Origin: a bacterium
GTDB lineage: Bacteria; Cyanobacteriota; Sericytochromatia; S15B-MN24; VGJW01
Length of the DNA stretch: 6,642 bases
NCBI GenBank assembly: GCA_021790035.1
Contig: JAJYIO010000145.1
Location: 1-6,642, forward strand
Direction: 5' to 3'
In this document: one piece after another, positions 1 through 4,804 of the stretch
How positions within the stretch are numbered: position 1 is the stretch's first letter
Layout: each line of letters starts with the position of its first letter
Made by a program: the position numbers and the translations under genes
Notes under the pieces: model-generated
What the model saw: the letters and a program-made list of their open reading frames with translations, nothing else
Database searches by the model: none
Told to the model about the DNA's origin: nothing

Positions 1-1039
1 GATACCCGATCTTCGCCTCTTGCATCCGTGCCATCAGGCGGTTGGCGGCGGCCAGGTCGCCGACATCGATCGCCAGCATTCCGCCCAGCCCGAATCCCGG
101 GTTGGCCAGGCGCGACAGCAACTCGTGCTGGGGGTGGCTCGGCAGGCCCGGATAGTAGACCTTGAGGCCCATCTCCTCGAGCCGCCTGGCCAGGTGCAGG
201 GCGTTTTCCGAGTGCTTCTGCATGCGAATGTGCAGGCTGTGCAGGTTCTTGTGAATGCTGGCCGAGCGATAGCTGTCGAGCACCGGGCCCAGAAGCATGC
301 AAGCCCCTGAATTGATGTCGGTGAGCTCGTGGATGAAGGCGTCGTCCGCGCAGATGCAGCCAGCCACGCAGTCACTGGTGCCGTTGATGAACTTGGTCAT
401 GCTGTGAACGACGACGTCGGCGCCGAGCTTCAGGGGCGAAAGAATCATCGGGGAGAACGTGTTATCCACGACCAGCTTCGCTCCCCGTGCGTGCGCGATC
501 TCGGAGAGTCGAGGAATGTCGACGATCTCGAGGAGCGGATTGCTCATGGATTCGCAGTAGACGGCTCGGGTCCGGTCCGTCATCGCCCCGATGACCTGCT
601 CGGGATCGAGCATGTCGACGAATCGCACCGTGATGCCGAGCCGGGGCAAGAAGTTCTTGAAGAAGGCGTACGTTCCGCCATAGATCGTCCGGTTGGAAAC
701 GACCTCGTCCCCCGCATGGCAGAGCTGCAAGATGGTGCTGCTGATGGCAGCCATTCCCGAAGCGGTGACCTGGGCGGCCTCGGATCCCTCGAGCGCCGAA
801 AGGGCCTGGGACAGAACCTTGTTGATGGGATTCCAGTGACGCGAATACAGGAAGCACCCCTCGATCTCGTGGGAGAACACCTCGCTCATCGTGTCGGGGG
901 AGAGGAAGGTGAAGGTCGATGAGTCCGTGATGGACGGGTTGACGTCCCCGAACTCGCCGAAGACCAGCAGATCCTGGATCCGGCTGCTGGGATCGTTGCC
1001 GGCGCCGGGGATCGGGTGGCCGTCGGGGTTGGACGTCAT
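1..1039 (-). CDS. PLP-dependent Cys/Met enzyme, plant-type methionine gamma-lyase-like (C-terminus off the window)
   Basis: This is a fold-type I PLP enzyme of the Cys/Met metabolism family. It probably cleaves or replaces the gamma-substituent of methionine, homocysteine or an activated homoserine in the cytoplasm. 346 residues are visible and the frame is still open at base 1; roughly the last 60 are missing. Visible motifs are YSR at 65-67 (phosphate contact from the partner subunit), SGMAAI at 95-100, IYGGTY at 119-124 (ring-stacking Tyr120), DNTF at 192-195 (Asp to the pyridine nitrogen), and HSMTKFING at 212-219 with Schiff-base Lys216. From memory, the N-terminal block (FGEFGDVNPSI) and the later blocks MLLGPV and YPGLPSHPQHEL resemble plant methionine gamma-lyase more than bacterial MetB. 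The Cys that Pseudomonas-type lyases carry in the YGxT loop is Gly here. The ATG at 1039 is set by an AAGGAG ribosome site (1047-1052) seven bases upstream. The gene is divergent from queC. Family call firm; exact reaction uncertain. Confidence 0.88.
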   Translation of the reverse strand, partial: MTSNPDGHPIPGAGNDPSSRIQDLLVFGEFGDVNPSITDSSTFTFLSPDTMSEVFSHEIEGCFLYSRHWNPINKVLSQALSALEGSEAAQVTASGMAAISSTILQLCHAGDEVVSNRTIYGGTYAFFKNFLPRLGITVRFVDMLDPEQVIGAMTDRTRAVYCESMSNPLLEIVDIPRLSEIAHARGAKLVVDNTFSPMILSPLKLGADVVVHSMTKFINGTSDCVAGCICADDAFIHELTDINSGACMLLGPVLDSYRSASIHKNLHSLHIRMQKHSENALHLARRLEEMGLKVYYPGLPSHPQHELLSRLANPGFGLGGMLAIDVGDLAAANRLMARMQEAKIGY

Positions 1040-1129
1040 CGGACGACTCCTTGAGTTCACAGGGCGCGTCACCGCGCCATCGCTAGAAGGCGGCCAGCGG
1101 ACCCGTCTCGGGCGCAAACTCTTTTGACA

Positions 1130-1145
1130 GGCGCCAAACGGCGCC
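1130..1145. other. Perfect GGCGCC hairpin in the divergent intergenic region
   Basis: Two GGCGCC copies are separated by AAAC and form a six-base-pair stem with a four-base loop on either strand. It lies inside the predicted leader of the gamma-lyase-like gene, about 90 bases before its start codon. No T-run follows on either strand, so it is not a standard intrinsic terminator. It could be an operator (an inverted repeat with 10-base centre spacing) or a leader structure. An unpaired TTGACA is just beside it at 1124-1129 on the plus strand, without a -10 box at the right distance. Confidence 0.4.
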
Positions 1146-1169
1146 CTCGGGACTCACTTCGCCGGGGGC

Positions 1170-1178
1170 ATCATAGCA
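1170..1178 (-). promoter_or_regulatory. Candidate extended -10 promoter for the gamma-lyase-like gene
   Basis: On the minus strand this reads TGCTATGAT: a TGn extension followed by TATGAT, five of six matches to the sigma-70 -10 box. No convincing -35 box lies 16-18 bases upstream, which is tolerated in extended -10 promoters. Transcription starting near 1163 would leave a leader of about 125 bases. I saw no SAM riboswitch consensus in that leader. The call is a pattern match only. Confidence 0.35.
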
Positions 1179-1186
1179 GATGGCCT

Positions 1187-1192
1187 TAAAAT
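1187..1192 (+). promoter_or_regulatory. Candidate -10 box for queC
   Basis: TAAAAT matches the sigma-70 -10 consensus at five of six positions and sits in the only AT-rich patch before queC. The expected -35 position is G-rich (GGGGGC) and does not match, so the support is weak. A start near 1199 would give a leader of about 78 bases, with a small hairpin (AGGTG/CACCT, 1207-1219) near its 5' end. The leader does not show the preQ1 riboswitch patterns I know. Confidence 0.25.
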
Positions 1193-1263
1193 GAGTTGTT
1201 TACCGGAGGTGGCCCACCTGGCCCGCCCGATCGTCTGGTGACGAGTCCCCTCGCTTCGAACCC

Positions 1264-1270
1264 AAAGGAG
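1264..1270 (+). promoter_or_regulatory. Ribosome binding site fixing the queC start
   Basis: AAAGGAG lies six bases before the ATG at 1277. This selects that ATG over an in-frame TTG at 1196. The TTG would add 27 residues of Pro/Gly-rich sequence not found in QueC proteins, which normally begin just before the SGGLDST loop. Confidence 0.85.
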
Positions 1271-1276
1271 ATCCCC

Positions 1277-1975
1277 ATGTCGCCCAAGGCTGTGATCCTG
1301 TTGAGCGGAGGACTCGACTCGACGACCACCCTGGCCATCGCCCGGCAAGAAGGCTACGTGCCGTATGCCCTGAGCTTCCGATACGGCCAGCGGCACGAGG
1401 GGGAGATCGCCGCTGCCCGCGCGGTGGCGGCGGCCCTCGGGGTCGCAGAGCACGTGGTGGCGGATATCGATCTGCGGGTATTCGGGGGCTCGGCCTTGAC
1501 CAGCGATCTGGCGGTGCCCAAGGATCGCGCCGAGGAGGAGATCGGAGCGGGCATTCCCGTGACGTATGTCCCGGCGCGGAACGCGATCTTCCTGTCCTTC
1601 GGGATGGCGTGGGCCGAGGTTCTGGGCGCCCAGGACCTCTTCATCGGGGTCAATGCGGTCGATTACAGCGGCTATCCGGATTGCCGGCCGGAGTTCCTCG
1701 AGGCGTTCGAGAACATGGCGCATCTGGCCACACGCGCGGGGATCGAGGGCCATCGGCTGCGGATCCACGCTCCGCTGATGAGCCTCTCCAAGGCGCAGAT
1801 CATCGCCCGCGGCCTCGATTTGGGAGTCGACTACCGCCTGACCCGGACCTGCTACGAACCGGCCGCGGATGGTTCGGCGTGCGGCCACTGCGATGCGTGC
1901 CAGCTTCGACTCAAGGGATTCGCCGACCTGGGTCTGGCCGACCCGGCTCCCTATTCGGTCCTGCCGCCGGCCTGA
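1277..1975 (+). CDS. queC: 7-cyano-7-deazaguanine (preQ0) synthase QueC
   Basis: QueC converts 7-carboxy-7-deazaguanine and ammonium to preQ0 using ATP, in the cytoplasm. PreQ0 feeds queuosine synthesis and, in some organisms, 7-deazaguanine DNA modification. The protein has 232 residues, the usual family length. Residues 10-16 (SGGLDST) form the ATP-pyrophosphatase P-loop. Further conserved blocks are SFRYGQRH (33-40), VPARN (98-102) and GVNAVDYSGYPDCRPEF (124-140). The zinc site near the C-terminus uses Cys192, Cys202, Cys205 and Cys208 in the family pattern TCY...ACGHCDAC. The gene stands alone on the plus strand, divergent from the gamma-lyase-like gene and convergent with mlaF. The downstream queuosine enzyme tgt is about 1.6 kb away on the opposite strand. 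No queD, queE or queF is in the window. Complete, with no defect seen. Confidence 0.96.
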   Translation: MSPKAVILLSGGLDSTTTLAIARQEGYVPYALSFRYGQRHEGEIAAARAVAAALGVAEHVVADIDLRVFGGSALTSDLAVPKDRAEEEIGAGIPVTYVPARNAIFLSFGMAWAEVLGAQDLFIGVNAVDYSGYPDCRPEFLEAFENMAHLATRAGIEGHRLRIHAPLMSLSKAQIIARGLDLGVDYRLTRTCYEPAADGSACGHCDACQLRLKGFADLGLADPAPYSVLPPA

Positions 1976-1995
1976 CGGGCGCTCGCGTTCAGGCC
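1969..1995. terminator. Hairpin spanning the convergent queC/mlaF stop codons
   Basis: GGCCTGA (1969-1975) pairs perfectly with TCAGGCC (1989-1995) across a 13-base loop. The queC stop TGA (1973-1975) and the mlaF stop (TGA on the minus strand, 1991-1989) sit opposite each other in the stem, which makes a symmetric structure for both transcripts. No T-run follows on either side, so intrinsic termination is not established. It could instead block read-through or be a by-product of tightly packed convergent ends. Confidence 0.35.
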
Positions 1996-2738
1996 CAGCC
2001 GGTCGGAACGGTCCCGGAGAGGAAGCCGCTGATCCGGGGGTCGGAAGAGGCCTTGAGCTCGTCCGGCGTACCTTCGCCGAGCACCGATCCCGCCAGGAGC
2101 ATCACGATCCGATCGGCGGTCCGGAAGATGGTGGAGAGCTGGTGGGTGACCACGATCGAGGTGGCGCCCGTCTGCTTGGCCACCGAGACGATGAGATCCT
2201 CGATCACCGTGGACGTGATGGGATCGAGGCCGGTCGTGGGCTCATCGTAGAGCACCATGCCGGGATCCCGGGCGATCGCCCGGGCGATCGCGACCCGCTT
2301 CTGCATGCCGCCCGACAGCTCGCTCGGCCGCAGGTGGCCCTGTCCGGCCAGTCCGACCAGCCGGAGCTTGTCCTCGGCGATCCGATCGATCTCTTCCCGG
2401 GTCAGCTTGGTGTGTTCCTGCAGCGCGAATCCGACGTTGCGGCCGATGGACATCGAGTCGAACAGGGCACCTGACTGGAAGACCATGCCGATCCGCTCCC
2501 GGTAGGCCAGCCAGTCGGGCTCCTGGAACATCGCCAGGTCCTGGTCGTCGACCAGCACGCGACCGGCATCTGGCTTCTGCAGGCCCAGGAGCAGGCGCAA
2601 GATGGTGCTCTTGCCGCAGCCCGAGGGACCGATGACGACCGTGATCTTGCCCGGCTCAAAGGCGATGTCGACGCCCTCGAGCACTCGCTTGGGACCGAAG
2701 CGCTTCTCGACCCCGACGAGCTGGACCTGCATGGACAT
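1989..2738 (-). CDS. mlaF: MlaF-type ABC transporter ATPase (phospholipid transport)
   Basis: This is the cytoplasmic ATPase of a Mla/TGD-type lipid transporter. It would power lipid movement between the inner and outer membranes together with the MlaE permease encoded just upstream. The 249 residues carry a full ABC domain: Walker A GPSGCGKST (37-45), Q-loop Gln88 in the MlaF-like context QSGALFDSM, signature LSGGMQKR (141-148), Walker B MVLYDE (161-166) and H-loop His199. The SGALF block and the SGGMQKR signature separate it from sugar or amino-acid importers. The start at 2738 is favoured; a second ATG two codons later (2732) is possible. Neither has a strong ribosome site, and an in-frame TAA at 2750-2748 rules out a longer protein. 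It follows mlaE by 52 bases and is probably cotranscribed with tgt and mlaE. No MlaD follows, because queC converges directly after it. Complete. Confidence 0.93.
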   Translation of the reverse strand: MSMQVQLVGVEKRFGPKRVLEGVDIAFEPGKITVVIGPSGCGKSTILRLLLGLQKPDAGRVLVDDQDLAMFQEPDWLAYRERIGMVFQSGALFDSMSIGRNVGFALQEHTKLTREEIDRIAEDKLRLVGLAGQGHLRPSELSGGMQKRVAIARAIARDPGMVLYDEPTTGLDPITSTVIEDLIVSVAKQTGATSIVVTHQLSTIFRTADRIVMLLAGSVLGEGTPDELKASSDPRISGFLSGTVPTGWA

Positions 2739-2769
2739 GAAAGAGCGTTACTCGGACTTTCTTGCCATC

Positions 2770-2781
2770 TCGACCGGTCGA
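2770..2781. repeat. Twelve-base perfect palindrome between mlaE and mlaF
   Basis: TCGACCGGTCGA is self-complementary and lies in the 52-base gap between the mlaE stop and the mlaF start. It is too compact for a stable RNA hairpin with a normal loop, so a protein-binding site or chance is more likely. Nothing else in the gap is recognisable. Confidence 0.3.
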
Positions 2782-2790
2782 CCAGGCAAC

Positions 2791-3576
2791 TCAGTTCGCC
2801 CCGGCGCCAGGAAAGAGGACCGACGAGAGGAAGTAGTTGGAGATGAAGATCGTGATGAGGGAGATGACCACGGCCGACGTGGTAGCTGCGCCCACCCCCT
2901 CGGCGCCTCCGCGCGTGTTCATCCCCTTGTGGCTCCCGACGATCGCCACGACCAGCCCGAAGATCGCCGCCTTGAGAAGACCCTTGGCCACGTCGTCCGG
3001 TCCGATGAGCGAGCGCACGGATTCGGTGTACACCGCCGGGCTGACTCCCTTGAGGTAGACCGCGATGCAGTAGCCACCGACGATCCCCGCGACATCCGAG
3101 AGAAAGGCCAGCAGCGGCAGCATCGTGACACAGGCCAGGAGCCTCGGCAGGACCAGGAACCGCAGCGGATCGGAGGCCAGCGATACCAGGGCGTCGATCT
3201 GCTCGGTGACCTTCATCGTGCCCAGCTCGGCGGCAATGGCGGCGCTGACCCGACCGGCGAACACCACGCCCGTCAGGGTCGGGCCGAGCTCGCGGACGAT
3301 GGTCAGAGCCGCGGCCCCGCCGATGACGCTGGTCGCACCGTAGTGGATGAACTCGTTGGCGGTCTCGAGGGTGAAAACCATGCCCACCGACGCCGCGGTC
3401 AAGAGGGCTATGGGCAGGCTATCCACGCCGATGAAGGCCATCTGGGCCAGGGTATTGCGCCAGTGGATGCGGCCCCTCACCAGGAGCCGCAAGGTCCGCA
3501 AGGTGAAGAAAGTGTATTCGCCGATGGCCTCGAAAAAGCCGAGGACCGGCTCTCCGACCGACGCAAACGGGTTCAT
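2791..3576 (-). CDS. mlaE: MlaE-type ABC permease (phospholipid transport)
   Basis: This is the inner-membrane permease subunit of a Mla/TGD-type lipid transporter, the partner of MlaF. It has 261 residues, the normal MlaE length. An N-terminal interfacial helix (about 10-35) is followed by about five hydrophobic segments, near 47-70, 85-110, 140-175, 195-215 and 235-258. The family hallmark runs from VRELGPTLTG (94-103) through AGRVSAAIAAELGTMKVTEQ (107-126), and the second conserved loop is GMNTRGGAEGVGAATT (218-233). The start ATG at 3576 overlaps the tgt stop as ATGA and has no clear ribosome site of its own, which points to translational coupling with tgt. The substrate-binding MCE protein that normally sits on this permease is not encoded here. 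Family certain; the lipid carried cannot be read from the sequence. Confidence 0.94.
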   Translation of the reverse strand: MNPFASVGEPVLGFFEAIGEYTFFTLRTLRLLVRGRIHWRNTLAQMAFIGVDSLPIALLTAASVGMVFTLETANEFIHYGATSVIGGAAALTIVRELGPTLTGVVFAGRVSAAIAAELGTMKVTEQIDALVSLASDPLRFLVLPRLLACVTMLPLLAFLSDVAGIVGGYCIAVYLKGVSPAVYTESVRSLIGPDDVAKGLLKAAIFGLVVAIVGSHKGMNTRGGAEGVGAATTSAVVISLITIFISNYFLSSVLFPGAGAN

Positions 3577-4733
3577 GTGCGGGCGATCGTACCACGCGCG
3601 ACGGCCGCGGCCTGCGTGTCTCGCGGTTCGCCGAGGGCCGGAGGGCCGGCGAGCTGGCTCGCGGGCCGCAGGCCCGCGAAGGTTCCCGCCAGGATGTCGC
3701 GACGGGCCTCCTCGGCGACTCGCACCAGGAAGCGAATGTTGTGGATCGAAAGCAGGGTGTGCGAGAGATACTCGCCGGCCCGCGCGAGGTGGTGAAGGTA
3801 GCGCAGGTCATAGCGCTGACAGGTCGCGCAGTCGCATGTCGCATCGATCGGCGAGGGATCCTCCCGGAATCGGGCGTTGGTGACGTGGATGCGCCCGCCC
3901 CGCGTCCACACCGTGCCGTGGCGGGCCATCCGGGTGGGGTTGACGCAATCGAACATGTCGATCCCGAATCCTATCGCCGACAGCAGATCCTCGGGGGTTC
4001 CCACGCCCATCAGGTATCGCGGCTTGGCCTCGGGCAGCAGGGGCACGGTGAATTCGAGGGTCCGATCCATCTCGGCGCGGGACTCGCCGACCGACAGGCC
4101 GCCGATCGCATAACCGGGAAAGTCCATCGCCACCAGGGCCTCGGCCGAACGGGATCGCTCGTGCGGGTCGGTCCCCCCCTGCACGATCCCGAAGAGCGCC
4201 TGATCGTCCCTAACGTGGGCCGCCTTGCAGGCCTCGGCCCAGCGCGTGGTGCGATCGACCGCACGCCGCACCTGCTCGGGAGTAGAAGGCAGGCGCACGC
4301 ACTCGTCGAAGGCCATGATGAAGTCGGCACCGAGCTGGTTCTGGATGGCCATCGATTCCTTGGGACCGAGGAAGTGCCGGGAACCGTCGATGGGTGACTT
4401 GAACCAAACCCCGTCGTCGGTGATCCGCCGCAGATCGGCCAGGGAAAATACCTGGAATCCGCCCGAGTCGGTCAGGATGGCGCGCGGCCAGCGCATGAAG
4501 GCGTGCAGGCCGCCTGCCCGTGCCACGACGTCCGCGCCGGGCCGCAACATGCAGTGAAACGCGTTGGCCAGCACCACCCGAGCCCCGGTGCCCGCCACCT
4601 GATCGGACGTCACGGCCTTCACCGCAGCCTGGGTGCCAACCGGCATGAAGGTGGGCGTGAGGATCTCCCCGTGGGGGGTGATGAGACGACCAGCGCGGGC
4701 CCGGCCGCAGCTGGCCTCGACGACGAAATGCAT
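3573..4733 (-). CDS. tgt: tRNA-guanine(34) transglycosylase
   Basis: Tgt exchanges guanine 34 of GUN-anticodon tRNAs for preQ1, the base-insertion step of queuosine synthesis. It has 386 residues. Key residues are visible: Asp89 in LTDSGGFQVFSL (general base), Asp143 in MAFDEC (base recognition), GIVQGGTD (182-189), GGLSVGES (211-218) and nucleophile Asp262 in GIDMFDCVNPTRMARHGT. The zinc site is Cys300, Cys302, Cys305 and His331. Some usual residues differ: the common NTYHLxLRPG block reads NAFHCMLRPG (57-66), and PTRxARNG reads PTRMARHG. After about residue 352 there is a tail of about 34 Ala/Pro/Arg-rich residues absent from typical family members, encoded over GC-rich hairpins. The start at 4733 gives a family-like N-terminus; AGGAAG directly precedes it, closer than usual. 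The stop overlaps the mlaE start. All catalytic and zinc residues are intact. Confidence 0.96.
   Translation of the reverse strand: MHFVVEASCGRARAGRLITPHGEILTPTFMPVGTQAAVKAVTSDQVAGTGARVVLANAFHCMLRPGADVVARAGGLHAFMRWPRAILTDSGGFQVFSLADLRRITDDGVWFKSPIDGSRHFLGPKESMAIQNQLGADFIMAFDECVRLPSTPEQVRRAVDRTTRWAEACKAAHVRDDQALFGIVQGGTDPHERSRSAEALVAMDFPGYAIGGLSVGESRAEMDRTLEFTVPLLPEAKPRYLMGVGTPEDLLSAIGFGIDMFDCVNPTRMARHGTVWTRGGRIHVTNARFREDPSPIDATCDCATCQRYDLRYLHHLARAGEYLSHTLLSIHNIRFLVRVAEEARRDILAGTFAGLRPASQLAGPPALGEPRDTQAAAVARGTIART
3628..3652. repeat. Second hairpin with a tandem 8-mer in the tgt tail
   Basis: TCGCCG (3628-3633) pairs with CGGCGA (3647-3652). Between and into the second arm lies an exact tandem repeat of AGGGCCGG (3634-3641 and 3642-3649). 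It is in the coding region of the Tgt C-terminal tail, seven bases from the nine-base-pair hairpin, and may be a small GC-rich expansion. Confidence 0.4.
3659..3679. repeat. Nine-base-pair GC hairpin inside the 3' end of tgt
   Basis: TCGCGGGCC, a three-base loop (GCA) and GGCCCGCGA form a perfect stem. It falls within codons for about Tgt residues 352-358, where the conserved domain ends and the unusual tail begins, roughly 85 bases before the mlaE start. No T-run follows. It may slow transcription or translation, or stabilise mRNA ends within the operon. Confidence 0.5.
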
Positions 4734-4778
4734 CTTCCTATGGTATCAAGGCCAGACGCCCCGCGCCCCTTTTCGGCC

Positions 4779-4791
4779 CCCCTCGAAGGGG
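4779..4791. other. Short hairpin between the hendecad-protein gene and tgt
   Basis: CCCCT and AGGGG flank a three-base loop in the 71-base gap (4734-4804) upstream of tgt. It lies 14 bases past the stop codon of the 239-residue protein. There is no T-run, so it is at most a weak terminator. The gap has no good promoter, leaving open whether tgt is cotranscribed with the upstream gene. Confidence 0.25.
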
Positions 4792-4804
4792 TTCCCGCCG
4801 AGCG

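Noticed and set aside
1196..1276. N-terminal extension of QueC from a TTG at 1196
   Set aside because: The added residues are Pro/Gly-rich and not family-like, and a strong AAAGGAG lies just before the ATG at 1277.
1154..1888. 244-residue minus-strand open frame over queC
   Set aside because: It is an antisense shadow of queC, without recognisable motifs and with biased Arg/Gly/His composition.
2267..2291. 18-base perfect palindrome (2267-2284) and two GCGATCGC octamers resembling the cyanobacterial HIP1 element
   Set aside because: The sequence encodes the repeated AIAR-AIAR of the conserved post-signature helix of MlaF with identical codons, which explains the tandem 12-mer and the palindrome. 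I found no other GCGATCGC in the window, so HIP1 enrichment is not supported.
2748..2768. Six-residue mini-frame (MARKSE) just before mlaF, in the same frame and ended by TAA
   Set aside because: No ribosome site precedes it and frames this short are expected by chance. Its only use is to show that mlaF cannot start further upstream.
2602..3795. 397-residue plus-strand open frame
   Set aside because: It is antisense to mlaF, mlaE and tgt, which are well-conserved genes. Its Arg/Asp/Gly/His-rich composition is typical of antisense frames in GC-rich DNA.
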